Origin: Apoda limacodes
Lineage: Eukaryota > Arthropoda > Insecta > Lepidoptera > Limacodidae
NCBI GenBank assembly: GCA_946406115.1
Contig: OX291552.1
Location: 5,766,001-5,830,000 of the forward strand
Reading direction: 5' to 3'
DNA length: 64,000 nucleotides
Position numbers and translations under genes: made by a program. The stretch's first letter is position 1, and every line of letters starts with the position of its first letter. This document shows positions 12,601 through 20,580 of this stretch, piece by piece. Below the pieces are notes generated by a model that was not told the origin of the DNA, searched no databases, and was given only the letters and a program-made list of their open reading frames with translations.

Positions 12601-15600
12601 TGGGCACTAGCCATTGAGAGTCAGGGTAGGCATTTGCATGTAGCTTAGACATAGCACAGGCGTTCATTTGGGTCTTGCACTTGGGTCTCCTTTCGAAGTT
12701 GCCATCTTATGGAATGCCCGAAGATTTGTGCAAATGGGTGGCTAGTGACAGGCTGCGAGAATTGTCGACGATCCAAAACTCACTTGCCGTATCGAACCTG
12801 TAAGTCTGAGGAGAGTCTTTGCCGCCCTGTGTGTGTTCTATCTCCGCTTATATAATGAGATGTGTAATTAGTTTTTTTTTCAAAATGATACCCACGGCTA
12901 CTTTCTACAATCGCACCGCTCGCCATCGGCAGGGAATTCATCCTCACCCCTTAGAACCTAAATGGTCACGTACAGTGCGGTTTCAGAGAATCATCCACCC
13001 GCAAATGCTTAGGTTGTAAAATGAGCTCCCTGCCAAGGTTTTTACTAAAGACTACAGTATAGGGTTCTTTAAGACAGAAGTGATTAGATTTTTTTAAGGG
13101 TTCAGCGAGTGATGCCCCAGGTGTTGCAAGCGTCCATAGGCTGCGGCGACTGCTTACCATCAGGCGGATTGCAAGTTTCTTTGTTCACCTTAGTGGTATA
13201 AAAAACACAGCATTTTGTTATTGAAAACATTTTTAAGAAGGTTTATACCCGAAAACATCTTAAAAACCTAATTAAAAGCTTCTTAATGCAAACTTTATGG
13301 CGGTTGACCATTAACTTTCGCAAACGGCCAAGCCACATATTTTTACTAAGTGTAGAGTTTGTAAAATAAGGGCTTGTAGAGTTAGGGCGTGAAGCATTAG
13401 TAGCTTGGCTCTACATGAGATCGGATTACTTTTTGACAGTGCGAGCCTCGTCTTTTTACATGAAAATGTTTTTGTTGGGATTTCACTTCTTTTTGTGAGT
13501 TGCTTATGACAATTGTGATTTTTGTTCTTTATAAAGGGTTAGATTATAAAAAAACTATGTTCACATAAGTCGATTGGTTTATCATGTTATCAAAGTTTGA
13601 AGTTCGACCTCTGATACAACTTATTACGATTTTTTTATTACAACAACCGGCGCGTACACCATTGTAATTTCCAATCCCCATAGAAGTTTTCTTTTTTAAA
13701 TACTTGTCACTACATTTAAATTTTATTGAAGTAGATTAGTATAATAAATATATTCTTATATATTAGTATAATAATGTGGTAATATTCTGGAACCTGACAA
13801 AAGCCCCATATACACTTTTATCCCCTGAATTATGTGGTTGAGAGATATTGTTTTTAAAAATGCTGATACAATTTTTTTTAATTTGTAATAAGTCTCTGTA
13901 CTTGTATAATTTTCAGATCTTTATCATGAAATTAAGTTTGTATGGGAAAATTAATTTATATGGAAGATTTTCATATATACAAAGTTCCATAATTTAAAGG
14001 ATGGGGGGGGGGGGGGGTGATTTACTAAAAATCCTACATTATGTATAACAACAAGTTTTGAAAGCCTCATAGAAACTTCCATGCCCTTGTTTAAGGGTTT
14101 GGGGGTGAACATTCCAAGTTTTAGATTTTTTTTTGTTATTTGTGTACTAGCTTACATACCAAATTTCAGCTTTCTAGGGCTTCAAGAAGTACCCTTGAAA
14201 TTTTGATGATCATCAGTGAGTGAGTGAAAATCGGGATTAAATAAATCTAAAGTATAACAGCTATGCAATTAAAACTTTATATGCTTATAAAATCCACAAT
14301 TGAAATTATATTCTAAGAATTTTGTTTATCTGGAATAATCCAAATCCATGTTATGAGGGTTTAAAAAAATGATGAAGCGCTTCGAGAAAAGGTAGGTAGT
14401 GCCCTTGCGCTTCGCTTGGCTCGTCTTGGTGGGGACACTACCGTGCTCCAAGATGTGCTTGATAAATTAAGAAAAAGACTCATTGGTACACGCCAGTCTC
14501 AACCCTCCGCCAGTAAAAACGTTATATAACAAGACTGAAATTACGAAATATTAATTTTTCAATAATGATTTAATTCAATTACTGATTATACGAATAACTT
14601 ATTCGAAAGTACACTAAAAATTGTGAATGAAATATTTAAATTTTATTTAAACTTTTAGATGGAAACCGATCGTGTTTACCACGCAAGCATCGGGAAACTG
14701 GCATTGATTCACGCAAAATACGCTGTTGTACCGGTGCACATGTACGAATACTCCTTTACTGGCACTTATAGTCTTTCGAATTTGTTATCCAACAGCACAG
14801 TAATATATGGTAAGTTACCTGTTTTATAGAAACCACGCCATTCATAATTATATGACATTTTTTCCCTCTTGTAGCAGTAGCCCGGTTGACCGAATTACTT
14901 AAACTTTTAAGTTGCAATAGTTCGGTTGTGACAAAGAACTGAACTATTGATACCTTTTTAGTAGCAACAGTCCGGTTAGTTAATAATTTAAACAAAATAT
15001 ATTTACAAACTATTTTATATTACAAAAAAGATCCAGTGATAATATAACATTTGTTAGCAAAATTAACGTTATCTTAAAAAACAAATAAATGTCAATTTTT
15101 TTTGTCATAAAAACCCTTTTTTGGAAACTTTTTTTTTTTTTTTATTATCGTCAATTTTTATTAATCATCAATCATAAATAAAAAATCTATATGTCATCCG
15201 AAATAAAGGTCTTGTTAAGGTCTATTACTTTTGTAAGGAAACAACTAGTCTTCGAACCAATGGTTCTGTAAAGAAACAACTTAAAAGTTTCAGTAGTTCG
15301 GTCAACCGGACTACTGCTACAAAAGGATTTTTTCCGTTCGAAAATTCTACTTGCTATCATTTTTTACTTGGCTTAATTTATAAATAATATTTTAACCTTC
15401 GGTGCGCGAGTCCAATTCTTTTTACCATAATATTGTTTTTGTTTTTAAACCAATGTACTTTCCTGAAATTCTTGAGTATTTAACAAATTTTTGGGTGAGA
15501 CTTTGATGAAAAAATTTTGGACTTGAGACTTATAACAAAAATTAATATATATCCGTAGCTCGTCAGCTCCGGGGCTTAGTGGATAATGAATCAACTGCTG

Positions 15601-18600
15601 AATCAAGGGGCGTGGGTTCGATTCCCGCACACGACAAACATTAATTATTTGTGTTTGTCGTGAGACGGGTTGTTTTCTATGTATAATATGATGTATATAC
15701 AAATAAAAGTATTTGTATATATATGTATTCGGTGTCTGGTAGCCATAGCACAAGCTTTGCTTCGTTAAGTTTAGGTAGAGCACAGCGAGTACTCGCCCAA
15801 ATGAGCAGCACTTGTGGATTTCCTGTGTGGACGAGGCGTGCTGGTACGGCTGTAAGGGAGACCTGGTATAACGGTTGGCCGCCCGCAGAATGATCGGGTT
15901 CCCGAACCCAGGGATTACTTAATCTCAGCCCTAGGAGGCTGAACCGCCAACCTGTGTAAAGTTTCTGAAGTAGTAATCGGAGAAAGAGGCCGGAGTGGAC
16001 CCGATTACTACAACAGAGGGAGATCAGGGGTCCTTCCGTCTGCCATGCTAGAATCCGTATTATCTGCGCCGGGCTTCGGCAGTTTTAGTACCGCCCCTTT
16101 TATCCTCTAAGCTATCCGTGCACTGAATCCTCATATTTAGTCTTAGTAATTTTTTAGAAAAAAAAATTGCAAGAAGTAAAGGAAAAAAGGGTTTTCTCAA
16201 CGGCTACTTTAGGCATAAAAAATGTGGATTTCTGCAACATTATACACGCCGATCTTGACGCAGTTCACCACCATCTTGAGACTGCGCAGCCAACGAATAG
16301 GATAAACGGGCGGTGCAATCATCTCTCCTACCATTATGGAGGAAAAGCTTGGAGAAGTTGTATCTCAAATCGAGACTACTGTATTTAAGGGCTCTGACTA
16401 GGACCGGGAAAACTTAGTCTGATTCAACCCTACAAAGACACAAGTCTGCGAGTTCACCGCTAAGCAAAACCTCATTCAGTGTGAACTCACAATTCCAGAG
16501 CACTCCTCTCTCTGTCTCCAAGAGCATTGGGATCCTTGGTGTGGACATTTCTAGCGATGTTCAGTTCCGAGATCATTTGCAAGACATGCTGAAGCAGCAC
16601 TTCACGTCGGGGCAAAGGTTGCTGCTTTGCAACTCGCAAGTTCGGCCCAATACTGCTGCCATCTCTAAACGGGTGTACCCTGATACCGGCTTGGCCCATC
16701 TGACTCGGATTAACGACGGGCTGTGACAATTGTTGACGATCTCAAACTCACTTGCCGTATCGAGCCCTTAAGTCAGACGAGAGACTTTGCCTCCCTGTTT
16801 GTTCTACCGCTTGCACAATGAGATGAGTTTTGAGAAATTATTTGAAATGATGCCCATGGCTACTTTCTACCATCGCACCACTTCCTATTGACAGGAAATT
16901 TATTCTCACACTTTAGAACCGAAAAAGTTGCATACAGTGCTATTTCAGAGAAACTTTTTCCTGCGAAGTCTTGGGTTGTTAAAAGAGCTCCCTGCCAAGG
17001 TTTTACGGTACGGTTTTTAAGGACTACAGTATGGGGTCCTTTAAGAAAAAGATTATTAGATTTTTTTAAGGGACGGCAACACGCGAGTGATACCCCTGGT
17101 GTTGCAAGCGTAAGCTTGTTTGCCACCGTAATAGTATTATGTTACTGTGTGGTTTTTTATTTACAGGTGCTGCTCATACTGATGATATTCTTCACATGTG
17201 GAATGCATTTGGATTCCGCTCTACTTCCCCTCAAGACTTGGCGATGAACAAGGTTTTGGGTGAAATTGTGTATAATTTCGCTTTAACAAGGTAAGATAAA
17301 AAGGCAAAATTTGATATTTTTGATAGAGTTCCTTTTAGTTTTATTTCTGTCTAAAGTCTGAATATCATACAAAAAAAAATCATGTAATAAATATTATAAA
17401 TGCGAAATTAACTCTGTCTGTCTATCTACCTGTCTGACTGTCTGTCTGTCTACCTTCCTGCCTGTCTGTGACCTCTTTACTTTTAAACTGCTGTATCGAT
17501 TAATATGTAATTTGGCATCGAGATAGGTTGAGTCTCGGGCAAGGTTTAACGCCACACCTTTAATAATTTTGAAGTGAAATCGTCTTTAGCGGCGTTGTGC
17601 ATTTTTTTTGTGATGAGTAAAAATTTTAAACTCTATAGGACGAATAGTAAGTAAGAGAAAATTGGGATGATGAAAAGATGAAAGTGCGGATTACACATGT
17701 TAAAATGTTATATCCAGGTTGTATGTTTTTGAAGTGAAAACTACAAAAAACTGGTTGCCTGTAAAGTCGGTATACGGGCGAAAGTTTTACGTGACAATGA
17801 TTTTATGTCTGTCTCTCTCGCTCTTAGGCGGGCGCGTGCCTCTCACTCGCTCTCATTGTGAGCGCATAACGTGAGCGGAGCGTAACGCAGTTTCTTGAAG
17901 TGTCACCCGGCAAACCAATTTATAAGACGTTGTCACGTCAAAAGGAGAATTCATAGAAAATTCGTAAGGCGGAACTTGCGTCAGATATATTTACATTAGG
18001 TTACTTTTTTATTTAAAGTATATGGTACGATTATGAGTAGCACAGGGAGGTTGGATATTGGATTTTAATTCTACGGCAGATTGAGATGTCAAATTTAAAA
18101 AAAAGTAAATAAACAAACATTATTATTTATAAAATTACACATTTTAAATAGAAAACATTTCAAGAGAACTTTCCAGGTTCTAGGTCTCTTATATTAATGA
18201 TGATGTGTCCTCTTATGGGTTTTATAAAACCTCAATGCCTTGATAAAGTAGCAAAAGAAAAATTACCAACTTAAATTATTGCGCATATTTCTATGCTTGA
18301 TGCTACAATAGTCGATTGTATTATAAGGTAGCAAATTAGTATTTTTATTCTAGGATTTTAGTAGGGATTCAAGAGTAGAACCCTGAGCGTAGTGGGATTC
18401 AATATACGTTGCCCAAGATGAAAATATTTTGTGACCGAGTAATACACTCTAATTTTCAATCCCCTCTGTAAAAAAAATCAAAAGTCGCTTTTGCACACAA
18501 CTCAAATTATATAAAGTACCTGGCTGACCTGGTTTTTTCCTGGTAATTCGTGTTTTTTGGAAATTATATTAAGATACGAATTACGTACTGATGAAATATG

Positions 18601-19325
18601 AATAGTATTTTTCGATTTTACCGACATAATAATAAGAAAATATGAACAGGTTTTTAAAATAAAAAAATCACGAGTGTAATAAGAAACATGTACAAAACTT
18701 TTACAGTTTATCAATCAGTTACGTAAGTATATTTTTATCATCACAGTTTTAATTATGAAATTGGGTCTTAACTTAATACTTCCATCTACAGCATATTGCG
18801 TGCATATCGAGGATTTTCATTTGGAAGATGGACTTTTAACGTAGTTGGTCGCTTAACTCTAGGAAATGCTATGCTAAATATAACATGCCTTGCATACGGA
18901 CTTTTAAAACTTTTAAAGCGGAACAAAAAAAAACAAACTTTAACCGTTTACGCAGCGGAAAAAACCCCAATCACACTTGACGTTTTCAAATAACCTTTCT
19001 AATCTAACATCCTTTCTCGGGACTCTAACTATTTCCATGCCAAATTTCATCTTAATCGGTGCAGCGGTTTAAACGTGAAGAATGTATGGATATTATGTTG
19101 ATAACATTTAAGTAAGTACTGACTGTTTTTTGCAGCGTTCCAAAAGTTTCAAAGAACATAAAATGGGAGCCAATAACGCCTGGTTGTGAAAAAGTACGTT
19201 ACATGGAAATTTTATCGCCCACCAAGTTTGAAATGAGATCAAGTTCTAATTTCGGAAACAGGAACTTCTGGGACAGCCTCGGGTTTTGTGAGAATGAAAA
19301 TTTCCGAGACGGTCTTTGTCAATAG
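514..19325 (+). CDS. Carboxylesterase A (type-B carboxylesterase/lipase), exons 2-10; exon 1 outside window
   Basis: Spliced coding exons are 514-610, 1866-2051, 3709-3894, 7096-7289, 8656-8824, 9901-10085, 14659-14809, 17167-17290 and 19136-19325. All joins are AG/GT and the frame stays open to TAG. The family hydrolyses carboxylic esters with a Ser-Glu-His triad. Here the nucleophile is in GHSTGAA (exon 4), the Glu in TREEGL (exon 6) and the His in GAAHTDD (exon 9). The oxyanion motif reads HGGD (exon 3) instead of the usual HGGG or HGGA. EDCL in exon 3 and a Cys in exon 2 should form the conserved first disulfide. About 490 residues are visible; exon 1, expected to encode a signal peptide, must lie upstream. 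Gene B at 37284 has the same intron positions and phases, so the two are tandem paralogs. No frameshift or stop is seen. Substrate unknown: JHE-like, odorant-degrading or detoxifying roles are all possible. Confidence 0.9.
690..1285 (+). mobile_element. Non-LTR retrotransposon 3' fragment with microsatellite tail
   Basis: The right part (GCCGGTTCTTCTCAG, then TAAGTGCTCAATTATTGTAG, then GAATAAAATTATATTG) ends in (ATTGAATTGA)n. This style of 3' end and tail is common for lepidopteran LINEs. Only a short degraded coding stretch (711-908) precedes it. It lies in intron 2 of gene A. Confidence 0.5.
1380..1560 (+). repeat. Dispersed repeat fragment with GGACGGACGGAC tract
   Basis: An AAAATTTCATCAGAATAGATCC block is followed by GGACGGACGGACATGACGAA. 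The style matches interspersed repeats of this genome. No coding sequence. Confidence 0.35.
1595..1815 (+). mobile_element. tRNA-derived SINE, copy 1
   Basis: A polymerase III B-box (GGTTCGATTCC, 1639-1649) lies inside GTGGGTTCGATTCCCGCAC. It is followed by the family tail GTTGTCTGGTATCC and TTTGCTTAGTTTTGGACC. The same layout occurs at 15553-15782 and 46605-46745. The tail ends about 50 nt before exon 3 of gene A. Confidence 0.65.
1866..2051 (+). CDS. Carboxylesterase A exon 3 (oxyanion-hole exon)
   Basis: It encodes GDEDCLFINIFSP, then VVVFIHGGDF and NYRLGPIG, and begins and ends in phase 1. EDCLFINI, FIHGG and NYRLGP are hallmark blocks of type-B carboxylesterases. The oxyanion loop reads HGGD, an unusual third position. 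The acceptor follows a tRNA-derived SINE whose tail ends about 50 nt upstream. Confidence 0.95.
2752..2951 (+). mobile_element. MITE-like family B (GAAGTGAAAAC termini), copy 1
   Basis: Diagnostic blocks are GTGCACTTTTTTTGTGATGG, GATGAAAGTGCGGATTACA, TTATATCCAGGTTGTATG and TTTTCACTTCTGCCGGCACT. Ends pair as GAAGTGAAA(AC) and GTTTTCACTTC. Other copies: 10326-10712, 17571-17745, 27062-27430, 47325-47700, 48430-49118 and 50449-50652. A (GT)n and TATG microsatellite follows at 2959-2995. Confidence 0.65.
2996..3708. other. Intron 3 remainder of gene A, no gene
   Basis: AT-rich, apart from a GC-richer stretch at 3415-3540. No coding exon, RNA gene or well-defined element was recognised. Confidence 0.4.
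3709..3894 (+). CDS. Carboxylesterase A exon 4 (nucleophile elbow)
   Basis: It encodes [19 protein letters not shown], a WIKRNI block, FGGNPDSVTL and the catalytic motif GHSTGAA, ending [17 protein letters not shown] and FGG(N/D)P are family signatures. The nucleophile Ser is in GHSTG, where many esterases have GxSAG. It is phase 1 at both ends and has the same 186-nt length as exon 4 of gene B. Confidence 0.95.
4030..6300 (-). mobile_element. L1-family non-LTR retrotransposon, 5'-truncated copy L1a
   Basis: Read on the minus strand it encodes the region before the RT, then RT blocks (AFDRVWHRGLLSKLPSYG, DINAGVPQGSVLSPTLF, HCYADDSTGD), a FNPSKTQVCAF block and the C-terminal RTARHRQKIHSHTLEPKW region. 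It ends in GGTATAAAAAAAAA at 4030-4045. The YADD catalytic motif is intact, but frameshifts split the ORF (4090-4596, 4744-5592, 5714-6112). The 5' end stops at about 6300, where copy L1e continues. TTTGATTG occurs on both flanks (about 4016 and 6303) and may be a target-site duplication. It lies in intron 4 of gene A. Type: Jockey-like, endonuclease plus RT (inferred). Confidence 0.85.
6301..7095. repeat. Intron 4 remainder with family C repeat (about 6520-6810)
   Basis: AATCGCCCAAGTGCGAGTG and GAGGGTTCCGTAC mark a repeat also found at 20034-20340, 26465-26800, 45491-45575, 51775-52090 and 60693-60840. The rest is AT-rich and unassigned up to exon 5. Confidence 0.5.
7096..7289 (+). CDS. Carboxylesterase A exon 5
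   Basis: Acceptor TTTTCAG, donor GTACGT. It encodes GAFHRGIAFSGSTLSGWAL and a VGCP block ending NAQMQTMA. F-x-G/K-A-I-A-x-SGS-WA is the region after the nucleophile elbow in this family. It is one codon longer than exon 5 of gene B and ends in phase 0. Confidence 0.93.
7564..7637 (+). pseudogene. tRNA-like sequence (tRNA pseudogene or SINE head)
   Basis: It has an A-box-like TGGCTCAACTGGTAGAGC with a perfect 4-bp D stem, a 5-bp anticodon stem CTTAC/GTAAG, and B-box GGTTCAAGTCC (7616-7626) with four of five T-stem pairs. A T-run follows (TCTTTTT). The acceptor stem does not pair and position 33 is not T, so a working tRNA is unlikely. The loop reads ACGGAAT (anticodon position GGA). It lies in intron 5 of gene A. 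Confidence 0.5.
8075..8250 (+). repeat. Family E repeat fragment with internal duplication
   Basis: ACACCAACTTCAAACTGT is present twice (about 8075 and 8131), each followed by a GGATCAGA/CAGATCAGA block. Related sequence occurs at 40520-40625 and 50340-50420 next to AACCGACTTCAAAA termini. Non-coding. Confidence 0.5.
8656..8824 (+). CDS. Carboxylesterase A exon 6 (catalytic Glu)
   Basis: It opens with DKEFRIYSIFQPVIE after acceptor TTTATAG and ends LMMTTTREEGLIPAA before donor GTGAGG. The Glu of REEGL aligns with the triad acid of gene B (NADEGLYPTA). FxPVIE and the P-L-M-M-T block are conserved family positions. It is one codon longer than exon 6 of gene B. Confidence 0.93.
8825..9440. other. 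Intron 6 left part of gene A
   Basis: AT-rich intronic DNA. No exon, RNA or clear element seen. Confidence 0.35.
9445..9790 (+). repeat. Dispersed repeat family D, sense copy
   Basis: It begins AATCGGTCAAGTGTGAGTCG, carries CTAGATGGCGCTGATACGG and ends near ACAGCAAAAACAACGAAAAA. It matches 43700-44115 on the same strand and 310-445 on the opposite strand. Confidence 0.6.
9901..10085 (+). CDS. Carboxylesterase A exon 7
   Basis: It encodes AFADKPELLARLNERWPAIG, an SYNKTLPESRSAEVYQKIKN stretch and FSSFVR, with acceptor CTATTTCAG and donor GTAAGT. The helical segment LLARLNERWPAIGS is typical of the region between the catalytic Glu and His. It ends in phase 0, as in gene B. Confidence 0.92.
10274..11432. 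mobile_element. hAT-like non-autonomous element with a nested family B MITE
   Basis: Termini are CAGAGGCGGCTC (10274-10285) and GAGCCGCCTCTG (11421-11432), a perfect 12-bp inverted pair with the CAG(A/G)GGCGG start typical of hAT elements. No transposase remains. A family B copy (about 10326-10712) sits inside. The 8-bp flanks (GACCTGAA, GAAGCGTA) do not match, so the target duplication is decayed or the ends are not original. It is GC-richer at 11030-11120. It lies in intron 7 of gene A. Confidence 0.5.
10326..10712 (-). mobile_element. MITE-like family B, long-form copy 2
   Basis: On the plus strand it runs from ACGGGTTGCACTCCGGGAGT and GCCGGCAGAAGTGAAAAC to CACAAAAAAAGTGCACAACG, GCCGCTAAAGAAG and TTTCACTTC. 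About 380 bp, the longer form also seen at 48755-49118. Confidence 0.6.
11704..13206 (+). mobile_element. L1-family non-LTR retrotransposon copy L1b, interrupted by a MITE
   Basis: The left part (11704-11901) matches the L1 region GTTCATAAGTAGAGTGG... and GTGACCAAGAAGGG. After the inserted element, homology resumes at about 12428 and includes SKVMERVI and SDRQYGF. A deletion joins this to the C-terminal part (TARHRQGIHPH) and the 3' end (CACCTTAGTGGTATAAAAAA, to 13206). The catalytic RT core is missing. It lies in intron 7 of gene A. Confidence 0.8.
11902..12427. mobile_element. MITE with about 24-bp inverted termini nested in L1b
   Basis: The left end GCCTACAACTAATATCAG (from about 11909) and right end CTGATATCAGTTGTAGGC (to about 12419) are inverted with one mismatch, and similarity extends to CAG/CTG at the tips. 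The inside is AT-rich with repeated GGTACTCTTGA blocks and no ORF of note. Interrupting L1b dates it after that insertion. Exact borders are uncertain by a few bases. Confidence 0.65.
13207..14658. other. Intron 7 right part of gene A, with G15 tract
   Basis: No gene seen. A run of 15 G lies at 14003-14017. The rest is AT-rich with short repeat scraps. Confidence 0.4.
14659..14809 (+). CDS. Carboxylesterase A exon 8
   Basis: It encodes METDRVYHASIGKLALIHAK and continues to VPVHMYEYSFTG, ending SNSTVIYG. S(D)R.(Y/F).......H......PV..Y.(Y/F)S(F/Y) is a conserved pattern before the catalytic His. It is 151 nt, equal to exon 8 of gene B (IYSDRLFRSG...). The initial Met is internal, not a start codon. 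Confidence 0.92.
14864..15327. mobile_element. MITE family F with about 50-bp inverted termini
   Basis: The left end runs CTTGTAGCAGTAGCCCGG, then TTGACCGAATTACTT and AACTTTTAAGTTG. The right end is its reverse complement with about five mismatches (15278-15327). No coding content. A left half of the same family lies at 26868-27057. It lies in intron 8 of gene A. Confidence 0.65.
15553..15782 (+). mobile_element. tRNA-derived SINE, copy 2
   Basis: A-box-like GGGGCTTAGTGGATAATG is followed by B-box GGTTCGATTCC (15615-15625), then TTGTGTTTGTCGTGAGACGG and the tail GGTGTCTGGTAGCC, CACAAGCTTTGCTTCG. It abuts the 5' end of L1c. Confidence 0.7.
15783..17139 (+). mobile_element. L1-family copy L1c, internally deleted, ends 27 nt before exon 9 of gene A
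   Basis: 15783-16140 matches the 5' region of L1e (29690-30230, opposite strand), including GCGAGTACTCGCCC and GGGTTCGGGAACCC-type blocks. 16215-16300 holds the start of the endonuclease ORF (NVDFCNI, HHLETA). A large deletion then joins to the post-RT region (16306 on) and the C-terminal and 3' end (TTGTTTGCCACC, to about 17139). Frames are broken throughout. Confidence 0.8.
17167..17290 (+). CDS. Carboxylesterase A exon 9 (catalytic His)
   Basis: It encodes GAAHTDDILHMWNAFGFRST and LAMNKVLGEIVYNFALTR. G-x-x-H-x-D-D is the family's catalytic histidine motif. It is 124 nt, equal to gene B, and ends in phase 2 at GTAAGA. An L1 retrotransposon fragment ends only about 27 nt before the acceptor. 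Confidence 0.94.
17390..17560 (+). repeat. Dispersed repeat family G fragment with TCTG microsatellite
   Basis: AATATTATAAATGCGAAATT is followed by a (CTGT)n tract, then TTTGGCATCGAGATAGGTTG. Related pieces: 18990-19100, 39790-40025, 58200-58540, 59262-59515, 61480-61850 and 63610-63930. Confidence 0.5.
17571..17745 (+). mobile_element. MITE-like family B, copy 3
   Basis: GAAGTGAAATCGTCTTTAGC at the left and TTATATCCAGGTTGTATG near the right. The end runs into another GAAGTGAAAAC and a GC-richer block to about 17990 that was not assigned. Confidence 0.6.
17991..18985. other. Intron 9 of gene A, no gene recognised
   Basis: AT-rich DNA. Short open frames at 18502-18714 and 18796-18993 show no family motif. 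Confidence 0.35.
19136..19325 (+). CDS. Carboxylesterase A exon 10, terminal, with stop codon
   Basis: The acceptor is TTTTTTGCAG. The exon completes a split Ser codon and encodes VPKVSKNIKWEPITPG, then FWDSLGFCENENFRDGLCQ and TAG at 19323-19325. W.P(I/L)TP and FWD(S/G)LG align with gene B. Compared with B, the tail has nine extra residues including two Cys. Confidence 0.92.
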
Positions 19326-20577
19326 ACTTGTTTTTCTTAATACATGATTTTTGAAGACATTATTGTTTCTTTTTCTGTCTAAAGACCCTTGAAATATCTC
19401 AGCAGCTTAATAAATAGTTATGTGTTCAACAAGTGGGCTAAGTTGTTTTTTATGAAGAGTGCCAGCTTTAAATCCCGAGCTAGCGAAGCAGTCTAGATTC
19501 TAATATAGACTACTAACTACAGCGAGGGATTTAAAGACACGAGACCTAAAATTATTTGCTCTCATGTGAAACATACAACTTTTCACCTCACCAGCGGGAA
19601 AAAATAGGTCTCAGGCAAGGAACACATTGAAGGCCATATTAAGCAATAAGCTTATTAATATACTTACTTTAGTCTAATTTACAAATACTTCCTACTATAC
19701 TCTGCTCCTATTGAAAAATTAACAATAGGTAAAGGTAGCTAACTATTCTTTTGAACTTTAGCACCTTTTGAAAGTCGCCTATTATTGAAACATTCGTATG
19801 CTTAAAGATATTTTTGATTGACTGTAACTTCTCTGGTAAAAAACTTTGTTCAGCATTAGATACCTGTTAAAAAATCTTAGTTCAGCATTAGATACCTGTT
19901 GTCTTAGCTCTTTTGGTGTTAAAGAAATATCTTCGTAACTCAAGTTACGCATTTAAAAAAAAATACAATATATACCTAAATAAAAAAAGACTAAAACTAC
20001 AAATTAGTTTCGCGGTATTTCACTTTCTTTTTTTAGGGTTCCGTACCTCAAAAGGAAAAAACGGAACCCTTATAGGATCACTTTGTTGTCCGTCCGTCCG
20101 CCTGCTTGTTTGTCTGTCAAGACCCTTTTTTTCAGTAAACGCGTGGAGGTATCAAGCTAAAATTTATATCCAATACTCAAGTCTACTGTCCCTTGTATCT
20201 GTGAAAAGAAAGGATACAGCCGTTTATGCCGCAAATTTACGAAACTCGCAAGGGAATCAAAACCTACAGGGTACTTCAGATGAACTCAGAATCTTGAAAT
20301 TTGGTACGAACAACATAAAATAAGTTTGCACGGAACCCTCATATTAACCCCGCACTAACAACTAAATTCCTACGGTTATGGCTAGAAGAAAAGGCTTATT
20401 TAGGAAATTAAAAAAAATCGGTATTATAATAACTGAGATATGTACAAAGCTGCTATGTACATACATGTACAAAGGAAAAGTGCAACCAGATGGTAAAAAC
20501 AGCAAAACGCAGATATTTTCACGAATATATTTCCAACTCATTACCGGCAGAAATCTGCAACATCCTTAAATCTAGCG
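19326..20577. repeat. Intergenic DNA with family C repeat (20034-20340)
   Basis: GGGTTCCGTACCTCAAAAGG, GATCACTTTGTTGTCCGTCC and TACAGGGTACTTCAGATGAA mark the family C copy. A 32-bp direct duplication (TTCAGCATTAGATACCTGTT) lies at 19850-19902. Otherwise AT-rich 3' flank of gene A. Confidence 0.5.
19409..19414 (+). terminator. Putative poly(A) signal of carboxylesterase A
   Basis: AATAAA, 84 nt after the stop codon of gene A. Position and hexamer fit a metazoan polyadenylation signal. Use has not been shown. Confidence 0.55.
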
Positions 20578-20580
20578 GCT

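Noticed and set aside
14003..14017. G15 tract as a G-quadruplex or regulatory site
   Set aside because: A single homopolymer run, probably slippage; no further G-tracts nearby.
16888..17247. 119-residue frame joining L1c to exon 9 of gene A as a fusion gene
   Set aside because: It reads exon 9 in the wrong frame; the real exon frame gives GAAHTDD.
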